Positions 40,565-48,406 of a stretch of 64,000 nucleotides of DNA are shown here, in pieces. A program made the position numbers and the translations under genes. The DNA comes from Saccharopolyspora sp. SCSIO 74807. GTDB taxonomy: Bacteria > Actinomycetota > Actinomycetes > Mycobacteriales > Pseudonocardiaceae. Location: the NCBI RefSeq assembly GCF_037023755.1, contig NZ_CP146100.1, positions 4,309,501-4,373,500 on the forward strand. Reading direction: 5' to 3'. How positions within the stretch are numbered: position 1 is the stretch's first letter; each line of letters opens with the position of its first letter. A model generated the notes under the pieces. The model ran no database searches and was not told the DNA's origin. It saw only the letters and a list, made by a program, of their open reading frames with translations.

Positions 40565-40577
40565 GGGACTTTGTCCC
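40565..40577. promoter_or_regulatory. DosR/DevR-like palindrome
   Basis: GGGAC-TTT-GTCCC, a perfect 5-3-5 inverted repeat about 80 nt before the nitroreductase gene. The mycobacterial DosR box is TTSGGGACTWWAGTCCCSAA, which has the same GGGAC/GTCCC arms but a four-base centre, so this is one base shorter. acg (Rv2032) is a classical DosR target, which supports the link. Confidence 0.55.
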
Positions 40578-40656
40578 GTGTGGGGGTGCAGCCGGAACCC
40601 GGCATCGTGAACCGGTCGGCCGAGCACGACCGCGTGGCACGAAGGAGGCACCGCAG

Positions 40657-41679
40657 ATGCAGGCGACCTTCCCCGCGGCGCTGGGCCTGGCGCCCGAGCA
40701 GGTCGAGCAGGTGCTGCGGCTGGCGGGGCGGGCCCCGTCGCTGCACAACCGGCAGCCCTGGCGGTTCCGGATCGCGCCCGAGGTCATCGAGTTGCACGCG
40801 GATCAGGATCGCCGGATGCCGGGAACCGATCCGGAGGACCGGGAACTGCGCCTCGGCTGCGGTGCCGCGCTGTTCAACCTCCGCCTGGCCCTCGCGCACG
40901 TCGGGGTGCGGCCGCTGGTGACCTTGCAGCCGTCGGTCCGGATTCCCGGGCTGCTGGCCGAGATCCGCCGCGGCGGCTCGGTGCACGTCGGCGCCGAGCA
41001 GTCCGCGCTGCTGCGCGCGATCACGACCCGGCGCACGAACCGCCGCCCGTTCTTGCCGACCCCGGTGCCGAAGGTGCACCGCAACACGCTGATCGGCGCG
41101 GTCGCCACCGAGCACGCGTGGGTGCACATGGTGGAGCGGGCGCAGCGCGCCGAGCTGCTCGGCCTGGTGCGTCGCGCGCACGAGGCGCAGATGGCCGATG
41201 AGCGGTTCCGCGCCGAGATGGCGGCGTGGACGGGGTTGCGCGAAGGCGCGCCGGAAGGGGTGCAGGCCTCCTCGGCAGGTCCGGCGCCGGAAGCCCAGGA
41301 CGAATGGGTGCTGCGGGACTTCTCCGGAGGGCACGCCCGCCCGCGCGTGCCGGGCAAGGACTTCGAGGACGACCCGCTGACCATGGTGCTGTGTTCCTAC
41401 AGCCAGGGCAGGCAGGCGGATCTGGAGGCGGGGCAGGCGATGCAGCGGCTGCTGCTGACCGCGACCTCGCTGGGCCTGGCCGCCTCGTACCTGTCCCAGG
41501 TGGTCGAGGTGGGTGAGACCCGCGCGCAGCTGCGGTCGCTGCTCGACGGGACACTGGAACCGCGGGCCGTGCTGCGCGTCGGCTACGGCTCACCGGTGCC
41601 GCCGACCCCGCGCCGGGAGCCGATCGAGCTGCTGCTGCCCGCCGCGGCGGATCAGCGCACCCATGCGGCCACGCGGTAG
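40657..41679 (+). CDS. Acg-type nitroreductase-fold protein
   Basis: A 340-residue flavin-binding protein of the Acg family (M. tuberculosis Rv2032/Rv3131). RLAGRAPSLHNRQPWRF is the signature; RRTNRRPFLPTPVP follows, and the C-terminal domain has the second flavin-fold half (QAMQRLLLTATSLGLAASYLSQVVE). Acg itself binds FMN and seems to lack ordinary nitroreductase activity, perhaps serving as FMN storage. ATG 40657 follows GAAGGAGG at 8 nt. A DosR-like palindrome upstream suggests induction by hypoxia or NO. It is a single gene. Confidence 0.85.
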   Translation: MQATFPAALGLAPEQVEQVLRLAGRAPSLHNRQPWRFRIAPEVIELHADQDRRMPGTDPEDRELRLGCGAALFNLRLALAHVGVRPLVTLQPSVRIPGLLAEIRRGGSVHVGAEQSALLRAITTRRTNRRPFLPTPVPKVHRNTLIGAVATEHAWVHMVERAQRAELLGLVRRAHEAQMADERFRAEMAAWTGLREGAPEGVQASSAGPAPEAQDEWVLRDFSGGHARPRVPGKDFEDDPLTMVLCSYSQGRQADLEAGQAMQRLLLTATSLGLAASYLSQVVEVGETRAQLRSLLDGTLEPRAVLRVGYGSPVPPTPRREPIELLLPAAADQRTHAATR

Positions 41680-41767
41680 GCCGGAAGCACCGGCGTAGCG
41701 GTGCTTCGGTGACTGCGCCGCGGACGGGGCGAGCTGCGACGGCCACTGGAGCGGCCGCGCCGCGGGC

Positions 41768-41787
41768 GGTCCCGGTATAACGGGACC
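41768..41787 (+). promoter_or_regulatory. Leaderless promoter in a palindrome
   Basis: GGTCCCG-GTATAA-CGGGACC is a perfect 7-bp inverted repeat ending at the base before ATG 41788. It encloses TATAAC (41776-41781), a good -10; transcription would start near the ATG, so the mRNA is probably leaderless. There is no ribosome-binding site. The dyad could be an operator or a -10-overlapping regulator site. No -35 is obvious. Confidence 0.55.
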
Positions 41788-42330
41788 ATGCCCGAACACG
41801 GTGCGACTGCGGTGCTGCTGCCTGCTCCCGGCGCGGATGCGCTGCTGCGGAAGGTGGCCGCCGAGCATCCCGCAGCGGCGCGGGCGGGCGTGCCCGCGCA
41901 CATCACCGTGCTCTACCCGTTCCTGCCGCTGTCCGAAGTGGACGATTCAGTGCTGGCCGAGCTGCGTGCGCTGTTCGCGGGTCAGCCCGCGCCGCGCGTC
42001 GAGTTCGCCCTGCCGGAGCCGGACCACGGCTTCGTCGCGCTGCGGCCCGAACCGCTCGAACCGCTGCGCGAGCTCACCGACGCGGTCCGGTCCCGCTGGC
42101 CGCACCTGGTTCCCTACGGCGGCTCGCACGGCGACGACGTGGACCCGCACCTGACCGTCGCGATGGATGTGTCCACTTCGGACGCGCGGCGCATCGCGGC
42201 GGGCATCGCCGGGCACCTGCCGCCTCCTGCGGTGCTCGAACAAGCGTGGGTGACCGGCTACGACGGCGAATGGTCGGTGCGGGCGCGACTGCCGCTGGCG
42301 GGACGGCCGCATCGCGGCACCGGCAGCTGA
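41788..42330 (+). CDS. 2H phosphoesterase / 2'-5' RNA ligase superfamily
   Basis: A 180-residue protein with the two H-x-T motifs of the 2H family: HITVLYPF at about residue 37 and HLTVAMD at about residue 124. These two His-Thr pairs form the catalytic centre for RNA ligase or cyclic phosphodiesterase chemistry. The start ATG 41788 has no ribosome site and follows a -10 element, so it is likely leaderless. The RNA or nucleotide substrate is unknown. It converges with the MarR gene (10 bp apart). Confidence 0.88.
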   Translation: MPEHGATAVLLPAPGADALLRKVAAEHPAAARAGVPAHITVLYPFLPLSEVDDSVLAELRALFAGQPAPRVEFALPEPDHGFVALRPEPLEPLRELTDAVRSRWPHLVPYGGSHGDDVDPHLTVAMDVSTSDARRIAAGIAGHLPPPAVLEQAWVTGYDGEWSVRARLPLAGRPHRGTGS

Positions 42331-42340
42331 TCCTGCGCGG

Positions 42341-42916
42341 TCAGAAACCGTCGCTGTCGCCGTTGGCCGCGCGCAGCGTGCGCATCGCCTCCGCCAGCGC
42401 GTGCGAGCGGTCCGCGCCCAGCGGCGCCAGCACCCGGCGGCGCAGGATCTCCGCGCACGCTTCGCGGGCGGCTTCGGCGATCTCCCGCCCGTGCTCGGTC
42501 AGCACCGCGTAGGTCACGCGCCGGTCGGTGTCGCAGGGCTGCCGCACGATCAGGTCGGCCGCGGCGAGCCGGTCGGCGACCTTGGTGAACCCGCCGCTGC
42601 TGAGCGCGGCCTCCCTGGCCAGCTTGGTCATCGGCATCCGGTGCTCCGGGGAGCGCACCAGCCGCAGCAGGATGTCGAAGGGCCCTGGTGTGAGACCGAA
42701 GCGCTCGGCGATCTCGCTCATCAGGCGCTCTTGGGTGAGGTGGTATCCCTCGATCACCAGTCCCCACCAGGTGACGATCTCGTCGTCGTCGGTGGTGAGG
42801 CCGTCGGTACCGGGCTCCGGGAGTCCGGCGGCAGTCGCCGGTTCCCCGCCGTGGAGGTCTTCGCCGTGGATGCCGCCGTTGGGTGTCACCGCGCCAGTCG
42901 CGCTGCCAACGCTCAC
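42341..42916 (-). CDS. MarR-family regulator (MhqR-like context)
   Basis: A 191-residue regulator. After a 45-residue flexible N-terminus comes the winged helix: LTPGPFDILLRLVRSPEHRMPMTKLAREAALSSGGFTKVADRL, with the wing DLIVRQPCDTDRRVTYAVLTEHG. Two Cys are visible, in QPCDTDRR and EACAEI, candidates for quinone or oxidant sensing. GTG 42916 is chosen because AAAGGAG lies 6 nt upstream. It is divergent from wrbA and two quinone-detoxification genes, the arrangement of a repressor and its targets. Confidence 0.9.
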   Translation of the reverse strand: MSVGSATGAVTPNGGIHGEDLHGGEPATAAGLPEPGTDGLTTDDDEIVTWWGLVIEGYHLTQERLMSEIAERFGLTPGPFDILLRLVRSPEHRMPMTKLAREAALSSGGFTKVADRLAAADLIVRQPCDTDRRVTYAVLTEHGREIAEAAREACAEILRRRVLAPLGADRSHALAEAMRTLRAANGDSDGF

Positions 42917-42970
42917 CTGAGCTCCTTTCGATACCGCCATTAGCGGGACGCAAGTGTACCTGCCTGGCGT

Positions 42971-42993
42971 CTCGCGATGAAATCTCTTGCGAG
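42971..42993. promoter_or_regulatory. Candidate MarR operator
   Basis: CTCGC (42971) and GCGAG (42989-42993) form an imperfect 23-bp dyad around GATGAAATCTCTT in the 176-bp divergent region between the MarR gene and wrbA. Position and arm length suit a MarR dimer; not a strong consensus. Confidence 0.4.
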
Positions 42994-43092
42994 GAAGAGA
43001 GGTGGTCAGTAATGTCCCGGGTCGAGGGAGCCGCGCGCTCCCGGAACGCACGAATGCCGGGCAGTCGCCCGGCCGCCTCGAAGGAGCCGTTC

Positions 43093-43707
43093 ATGGGCAA
43101 CGTCAAGCTCAGCGTCATCTACTACTCGTCGACCGGCACCGGCACCGAGATCGCCAACGCGCTGGTGGCCGAGGCGGAAGCCGCCGGCGCCGAGGTGCGC
43201 CTGCGCAAGGCGCCGGAGCTGGCCCCCGACGCCGCGATCGACGCGAACCCGGCGTGGCGGGCGAACCTCGAGGCGACCCGCTCGGTGCCCGACGTCGCGG
43301 CCGAGGACGTGGTGTGGGCGGACGCGGTCATCTTCGGTTCGCCGACCCGCTACGGCAACATCGCCGCGCAGCTCAAGCAGTTCATCGACACCCTCGGCGG
43401 TGAGTGGCAGCAGGGCCTGCTGGCGGACAAGGTCTACAGCGGGTTCACCTCCAGCGCCACCAAGCACGGCGGTCAGGAGTCCACGCTGCTGGCGCTGTAC
43501 AACACCATCCACCACTTCGGCGGCATCATCGTCAGCCCCGGCTACACCGACGGCTCGAAGTTCGTCGACGGCAACCCCTACGGCACCAGCCACGTCGACG
43601 CGCAGGGCCAGCTGAAGGTCGACGACGAGACCCGCACCGCGGCCAGCGTTCAGGCGCGCCGCGTCGTCAAGGTCGCCCAGGCCCTCAAGGCCGGCCAGGC
43701 AGCCTGA
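43093..43707 (+). CDS. wrbA: NAD(P)H:quinone oxidoreductase, WrbA type
   Basis: A 204-residue FMN flavodoxin-fold enzyme that reduces quinones by two electrons, avoiding semiquinone radicals. YYSSTGTGTEIANAL is the FMN phosphate loop; GSPTRYGNIAAQLKQFIDTLGG and SSATKHGGQESTLLALYNTIHHFGGIIV are the WrbA signatures. ATG 43093 follows AAGGAG. It is the first gene divergent from the MarR regulator; an attenuator-like hairpin follows. Confidence 0.93.
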   Translation: MGNVKLSVIYYSSTGTGTEIANALVAEAEAAGAEVRLRKAPELAPDAAIDANPAWRANLEATRSVPDVAAEDVVWADAVIFGSPTRYGNIAAQLKQFIDTLGGEWQQGLLADKVYSGFTSSATKHGGQESTLLALYNTIHHFGGIIVSPGYTDGSKFVDGNPYGTSHVDAQGQLKVDDETRTAASVQARRVVKVAQALKAGQAA

Positions 43708-43716
43708 TCCCAGGAC

Positions 43717-43743
43717 GCCGGTGGGGCCGCGCGCCCCACCGGC
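43717..43743 (+). terminator. Hairpin between wrbA and the dioxygenase gene
   Basis: A perfect 10-bp stem GCCGGTGGGG / CCCCACCGGC with a 7-nt loop, 9 nt after the wrbA stop and 30 nt before the next gene. It probably gives partial termination, or marks the end of wrbA if the next gene has its own promoter. Confidence 0.6.
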
Positions 43744-43773
43744 ACCCACCCTCCCGAACGACGGAGCTTTTCG

Positions 43774-44739
43774 ATGAGCATCGCCACGAGCGGCCTGCAC
43801 CACGTCACCGCGATCGCCGGTGATCCGCAGCGCAACGCCGACTTCTACCTGCGCACGCTGGGACTGCGGCTGGTGAAGAGCACGGTGAACTTCGACGACC
43901 CGGGCACCTACCACCTCTACTACGGCGACGAGGCGGGCCGCCCCGGCTCGTTGCTGACGTTCTTCCCGTGGAAGGGCGCGCCGAGCGGCCGCCGCGGCAC
44001 CGGGCAAGCCACCACCACCGCGTTCTCCGTGCCGGAGCAGTCCATCGGCTGGTGGCACCGGCACCTGACCGAGCAGGGCGTCGAGGTCGGCGAGGTGCAC
44101 AACCGCGACGGCGAGGACGCGCTGACCTTCACCGACCCGGACGGACTGGCGCTGTCGCTGGTCGCGCACCCGCAGGGCGATCCGCGCGCGCCGTGGGACA
44201 ACGGGATCGTGCCCGCTGAGCACGGGGTGCGCGGGCTGCACTCGGTGACGTTGTCGGTCACCGAGGAGGAGGCCACGGCCTGGATGTTCGGCGACCTTGG
44301 GCTCACGTTCAGCTCCCAGGAGGACAACCGGTTCCGCTTCGCCGCGGGTGACGGCGGCCCGGGCGCGTTCGTCGACGTGCTGGTCACTCCGGACGAACCG
44401 GAAGGACTGGTCGCGGCCGGGACCGTGCACCACGTGGCGTGGCGCGCGCCCGACGAGACCGCGCAGGCCGGCTGGCGCGAGGAGCTGGTCGACGCCGGAT
44501 TGCAGGTGACCTCCATCCTCGACCGGCAGTACTTCCGCTCGATCTACTTCCGCGAGCCCGGCGGCACGCTGCTGGAGATCGCCACCGACGAGCCCGGATT
44601 CACCGCCGACGAACCGCTGCTGGAGCTCGGCCGGGAACTGAAGCTGCCGCCGTGGCTGGAGCCGGACCGCGAGCAGATCTCCCGGACGTTGCCGAAGCTC
44701 GACCTGCCCGCCGAGAACAACCCGGGGGTGGCGGCTTGA
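43774..44739 (+). CDS. mhqO: Ring-cleaving dioxygenase, VOC family (MhqO-like)
   Basis: A 321-residue tandem VOC protein. LHHVTAIAGDPQRNADFYL begins the first half and HGVRGLHSVTLSV the second; metal ligands are His10 in GLHHVT, a His near GLHSV and Glu in GTLLEIATD. In Bacillus such MhqO/MhqA-type enzymes cleave the ring of hydroquinones. ATG 43774 follows ACGGAG. Its stop overlaps the next gene's start (TTGA). It is placed after wrbA and divergent from a MarR gene, which is the Mhq operon pattern. Confidence 0.85.
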   Translation: MSIATSGLHHVTAIAGDPQRNADFYLRTLGLRLVKSTVNFDDPGTYHLYYGDEAGRPGSLLTFFPWKGAPSGRRGTGQATTTAFSVPEQSIGWWHRHLTEQGVEVGEVHNRDGEDALTFTDPDGLALSLVAHPQGDPRAPWDNGIVPAEHGVRGLHSVTLSVTEEEATAWMFGDLGLTFSSQEDNRFRFAAGDGGPGAFVDVLVTPDEPEGLVAAGTVHHVAWRAPDETAQAGWREELVDAGLQVTSILDRQYFRSIYFREPGGTLLEIATDEPGFTADEPLLELGRELKLPPWLEPDREQISRTLPKLDLPAENNPGVAA

Positions 44740-45350
44740 GCGAGCTGTCGCTGACGTACGAACACGTCGACGGCGACCCGGACGCGCCGGTGCTGCTGTT
44801 GCTGCACGGCACCGGCGGTGGCCCGAAGGATCTGCTTGGCGTCGCCCAGGAGCTCAGCCCGCGATCTCCGCTGCTGGCCCCGGCCGGTCCGGTGTCCGAA
44901 GGCGGTTCCGCGCGCTGGTTCCGCCGGATCGCCGAGGGCGTTTTCGACCACGACGACGTCGTGCGGCGCACCCACCAGCTCGCCGATTTCCTCGCCGCGG
45001 CCGTCGAAGAACACGGACTGGGCGGGCGCCGGCTGGTCGCGGTCGGCTTCTCCAACGGCGCGAACATCGCGGCCGCGCTGACGCTGCTGCGGCCCGAGTC
45101 GGTCCAGGAGGCGGTGCTGTTCGCCGCGATGCAGCCGGTTCCGGATCCGCCGGTGCACGACCTGACCGGCACCCGGGTGTTCCTGGGCAACGGGCGGATC
45201 GATCCGATGGCGCCGCTGGAGTCGGCGGACCGGCTGGTCGCGGACTTGCGCACCCGCTCGGCGGAGGTCACCGAGCACTGGCACGACGGCGGCCACCAGA
45301 TCACGCTGCCCGGTGTGCACGCCGCGGCCGAATGGCTCGCGGGGCGGTAG
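44736..45350 (+). CDS. mhqD: Carboxylesterase/phospholipase-like hydrolase (MhqD-like)
   Basis: A 204-residue alpha/beta-hydrolase. LLLHGTGGGPKDLLGV supplies the oxyanion hole; GFSNGANIAAAL is the nucleophile elbow (Ser in G-x-S-x-G); WHDGGHQITLPG carries the catalytic His. The closest known type is MhqD of Bacillus, encoded with MhqO and linked to quinone detoxification. The start is TTG 44736, overlapping the dioxygenase stop, with GGGGGTGG upstream. It is the last gene of the cluster; a terminator follows. Confidence 0.82.
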   Translation: MSELSLTYEHVDGDPDAPVLLLLHGTGGGPKDLLGVAQELSPRSPLLAPAGPVSEGGSARWFRRIAEGVFDHDDVVRRTHQLADFLAAAVEEHGLGGRRLVAVGFSNGANIAAALTLLRPESVQEAVLFAAMQPVPDPPVHDLTGTRVFLGNGRIDPMAPLESADRLVADLRTRSAEVTEHWHDGGHQITLPGVHAAAEWLAGR

Positions 45351-45398
45351 GCGCAGCTCCGCGGAAACGCCCTCGCCGGTTCGGTCGGGGAGGGGGAA

Positions 45399-45436
45399 GG
45401 ACGGGCCGTCCGCCGGGTGGGGTGGGCGGCCCGTCC
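45399..45436 (+). terminator. Terminator after the MhqD-like gene
   Basis: A perfect 10-bp stem GGACGGGCCG / CGGCCCGTCC with an 18-nt loop, 48 nt after the stop. No T-run. Confidence 0.65.
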
Positions 45437-45514
45437 GGCTGCGCGGCCGGTGGCGGGTTCCGAGCGGGATTCCCCGGCGCACGGCTTGTCCGGCGGCACG
45501 CCGAGATCATCCGG

Positions 45515-45549
45515 CTGTCCGGTCTGCGATGATGGAGGTTCCCGGACAG
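45515..45549 (+). repeat. 8-bp inverted repeat ahead of the LURP-one-like gene
   Basis: CTGTCCGG / CCGGACAG with a 19-nt loop, ending 11 nt before the ATG at 45561 and just before the AGAGGAAG ribosome site. It may be an operator or leader hairpin. Confidence 0.35.
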
Positions 45550-45560
45550 AAGAGGAAGCG

Positions 45561-46160
45561 ATGGATCTCGACCGGCTGCAGGCGGCGGAGACGCTGCACA
45601 TGCGGCAGCGCGTGACGTTCATGGTCAACCGCTACGAGCTCCGGCTCGACGACGGCTCCGGCCGCGAAGGTGACCTGGTGGCCTTCGCCCAGCAGAAGCG
45701 GGTCAGCTTCAAGGAGCAGGTCACGTTCTACGCGGACCAGGACAAGCAGCGGGCGCTGGCGAGCTTCCGGGCGCGCAACGTCGTCGACCTCGCCGCCGGT
45801 TACGACGTCACCGACGCCGACGGCGCGCCGCTGGGCGTGTTCCGCAAACGGTTCGGGAAGTCCTTGCTGCGCTCCACCTGGGACCTGGAGCAGCCCGGTT
45901 CGGTCGCCGCGAAGGGGCAGGAGCGCAGCATGGCGGTCGCGCTGCTGCGGCGGCTCTGGGAGATCGTCCCGTTCGTGGAGAACATCCCGTTCATGATCCC
46001 GTACCACTTCGACTTCACCGCCGAGGACGGCGCGGGATTCGCGGTCACGAAGAAGTTCGCGCTGCGCGACCGCTACGTCATCAAGATCGACGATCCGCGG
46101 CTGGACCGCAGGCTGGTGATCGCCCAGGCCGTCGCGCTGGACGCGCTGCAGGGCCGGTGA
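45561..46160 (+). CDS. LURP-one/tubby-like family protein
   Basis: A 199-residue cytoplasmic protein. Segments LHMRQRVTFMVNRYELR, GDLVAFAQQKRVSFKEQVTFYAD, FRARNVVDLAAGYDVTDADG and FAVTKKFALRDRYVIKID show the regular beta-hairpin pattern of LURP-one-related/phospholipid-scramblase-like folds. Such proteins sit beside membranes and are of unknown function in bacteria. ATG 45561 after GAGGAAG. A stand-alone gene. Confidence 0.75.
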   Translation: MDLDRLQAAETLHMRQRVTFMVNRYELRLDDGSGREGDLVAFAQQKRVSFKEQVTFYADQDKQRALASFRARNVVDLAAGYDVTDADGAPLGVFRKRFGKSLLRSTWDLEQPGSVAAKGQERSMAVALLRRLWEIVPFVENIPFMIPYHFDFTAEDGAGFAVTKKFALRDRYVIKIDDPRLDRRLVIAQAVALDALQGR

Positions 46161-46203
46161 GTTGCAGGGCGGGTGAGCTGCAGGGCCGGTGAACGGGCGC
46201 TGA

Positions 46204-47070
46204 TCAGGCTCGCAGCACGTCGAGCACGATCCCGGCGAGCAGCTGGGGCCGGTCCAGCGGCAGCGCGTGGCTGGCGTCGGCCGCGGTGACCAGCTCGCCG
46301 CGCGGGAACAGCCGCACCAGCTCGGCGTGCGTCGCATCCAGCTGCGCGCGGTACTCGGACGGCAGGCCGGGGCGCCGTTGCGGCACCACGAGCCGCATCG
46401 GGACATCAGGCGGGTTCGCCCGCAACGCCGCCGAAGCCTCGCGCGTGCAGGAGGTCAGGCGGCGCAGGACCGTCGCCGATCGCCACAGCTCCCGCCAGTC
46501 GTTCCACTGGCGCTTGGCGAATCGGAGACCGGCCGGGCTTATCTCCGGTCCCGCCATCCGCTCGATGAGGCGTTCGCCGCGGGCCGTCCGGAAAAACCCG
46601 AGCCTTGCGGCGATCGCGAACACTCGGGTCTGCACACCGCTGATCGCCAGCCGCACCCCGGCGGGCAGCTTCGTGTCGGGTAGCGGCACTGACGGGTCGG
46701 CCAGCACCACACCGGAAACCAGCTCCGGGTACCGCGCGGCGAACAGCTGCGCCACCAGCCCGCCGGACGACCAGCCGACCACGACCACCGGCGTGCTCGT
46801 CCCGATCGCCCGCAGCAGTCCGGCGAGGTCGTCGGCCATGGCAGCGACGGTCCGGTGCTGCGGCCCGTCCGAGCGCCCGCTGCCCGCCCGGTCGTAGGTG
46901 AGCACGGTCGCCGATGCGGCGAGGCGGTCCGCGAACTCGCCCCAGACCGCGCCGCTGCCGTTGCCCGCGCCGCCCGCTTCCAGCACCACGGCGGGACCCG
47001 CGCCGCGCTGCCGGATGCAGAGCTCGCGGCCGTTGACTTCGATCAGCGTTCGGGGTGCCTTGTTTCCCAT
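46204..47070 (-). CDS. Alpha/beta-fold hydrolase
   Basis: A 288-residue hydrolase. YDRAGSGRSDG and GWSSGGLVAQLFA carry the oxyanion region and nucleophile Ser; DASHALPLDRPQLL carries the catalytic His. The core fold is that of an esterase or haloalkane dehalogenase-like enzyme; no cofactor or signal peptide. ATG 47070 is preferred because longer versions have no conserved N-terminus. The substrate is unknown. It is convergent to the LURP-one gene and divergent to the MFS gene. Confidence 0.85.
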   Translation of the reverse strand: MGNKAPRTLIEVNGRELCIRQRGAGPAVVLEAGGAGNGSGAVWGEFADRLAASATVLTYDRAGSGRSDGPQHRTVAAMADDLAGLLRAIGTSTPVVVVGWSSGGLVAQLFAARYPELVSGVVLADPSVPLPDTKLPAGVRLAISGVQTRVFAIAARLGFFRTARGERLIERMAGPEISPAGLRFAKRQWNDWRELWRSATVLRRLTSCTREASAALRANPPDVPMRLVVPQRRPGLPSEYRAQLDATHAELVRLFPRGELVTAADASHALPLDRPQLLAGIVLDVLRA

Positions 47071-47205
47071 CGGCCGAGCGTTGCCGATCACTTCCGGCGA
47101 CCGCTGTCGAATTCGCTGTGAGCGGAAACCTGCCACCCGGCGGAGCGAGGCAGCCGCGAGTCGTGACCATCCGCACATCGCCGCAGCGATGCCGACTAGG
47201 GCCTG

Positions 47206-48396
47206 GTGGAATCGGCGCGTGAACGCGCTGTGAACATCGACCGGAAGACCTGGGTGCTGCTGGCGCACGCCACCCTCACCCAGCTGGTGACCTTCGTGCT
47301 GCGGCCCGCGACGTCCTACCGCGCGCTGGAGCTGGACGTGCCCGCGTCCTGGCTCGGTTTCCTCTCGGGCAGCTTCGCGCTGGTTCCGCTGGTGCTGGCG
47401 TTGCCCGCCGGGCACATCGTGGACCGGATCGGGGAGCGCCGGGTGATGATCGCCGGCGGGGCGCTGATGTGCGCGGCGGGCGGTGCATTCCTGGTGTTCG
47501 GCGATTCGGTCGCGGGCTTGGTCGCGGGCAACGTGCTGCTGGGCACCGGGCACCTGTGCTCGGTGATCGGCCAGCAGGCGCTGGTCGCGAACACGGCGAG
47601 TTCGGCCCGGCTGGACGCGGCTTTCGGCTACTACACCTTCGCCGCCTCGCTGGGGCAGGCGGCCGGCCCGCTGCTGATCGTGGCCTTCGGCGGTTCGCAG
47701 GCGATCCCGGACACCACGCCGATCTTCTGGGGTGCGACGGCGATCGCGCTCGCGTTGTTCTGCTGCTCGCTGGGGATCCGCGGCCGCACCGCGTCGAGCG
47801 GGAAGGCGGCTGCCGACTCCGGCGGAGTCGGCGCGCTGCTGCGGATGCCCGGCCTGATCCCGGCGTTGACCACGAGCTGCGTGGTGCTGGCGGCGGTGGA
47901 CATCTCGGTGGTCTACCTGCCCGCGCTCGGCGCGGAACGCGGCATCGCTTCCGGACTGGTGGGGGTGCTGCTCGGGCTGCGCGCGGTCGCTTCGATGGTG
48001 TCGCGGTTCTTCCTCGGCTCCAGCACGCGGCTGCTCGGGCGGCGGCGCCTGCTGGTGATGAGCATCGTGGCCGCCACCGCCGGACTCGGAGTCGTCGCCG
48101 CACCCGTACCCGTGTGGCTGCTGGTGCCCGCGGTCGTGCTGGCCGGGCTCGGGATGGGTGTCGGCCAGCCGCTGACGATGTCGTGGCTTGCCGAGTCGAC
48201 CCCGCCGGGCCTGCGCGGGCGCGCGATGTCGTTGCGCCTGACCGGGAATCGGGCCGGTCAGGTCGTGGTGCCCGGAGCGGTCGGCCTCGTCGCCGCCGGA
48301 GTCGGCGCTGCAGGCGTGCTCGGAGCCACCGCCGCGGCCCTGGCGTGCACGGCCGTGCTGGCACGAGGGTTGCCGGTGGACAGTCCGCGGAGCTGA
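47206..48396 (+). CDS. MFS transporter
   Basis: A 396-residue major-facilitator protein with about 12 hydrophobic segments. GHIVDRIGERRVMIAGG is the classical loop-2/3 motif; ARLDAAFGYYTFAASLGQAAGPL and the later symmetric half (FFLGSSTRLLGRRRLLVM) complete the fold. Typical of small-molecule exporters. GTG 47206 is used, but a GTG at 47230 is in frame and neither has a strong ribosome site. The substrate is unknown. Confidence 0.88.
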   Translation: MESARERAVNIDRKTWVLLAHATLTQLVTFVLRPATSYRALELDVPASWLGFLSGSFALVPLVLALPAGHIVDRIGERRVMIAGGALMCAAGGAFLVFGDSVAGLVAGNVLLGTGHLCSVIGQQALVANTASSARLDAAFGYYTFAASLGQAAGPLLIVAFGGSQAIPDTTPIFWGATAIALALFCCSLGIRGRTASSGKAAADSGGVGALLRMPGLIPALTTSCVVLAAVDISVVYLPALGAERGIASGLVGVLLGLRAVASMVSRFFLGSSTRLLGRRRLLVMSIVAATAGLGVVAAPVPVWLLVPAVVLAGLGMGVGQPLTMSWLAESTPPGLRGRAMSLRLTGNRAGQVVVPGAVGLVAAGVGAAGVLGATAAALACTAVLARGLPVDSPRS

Positions 48397-48406
48397 GGGC
48401 TCCCGC

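Noticed and set aside
40565-40577. Exact mycobacterial DosR box
   Set aside because: The centre is three bases instead of four, so it is listed only as DosR-like.
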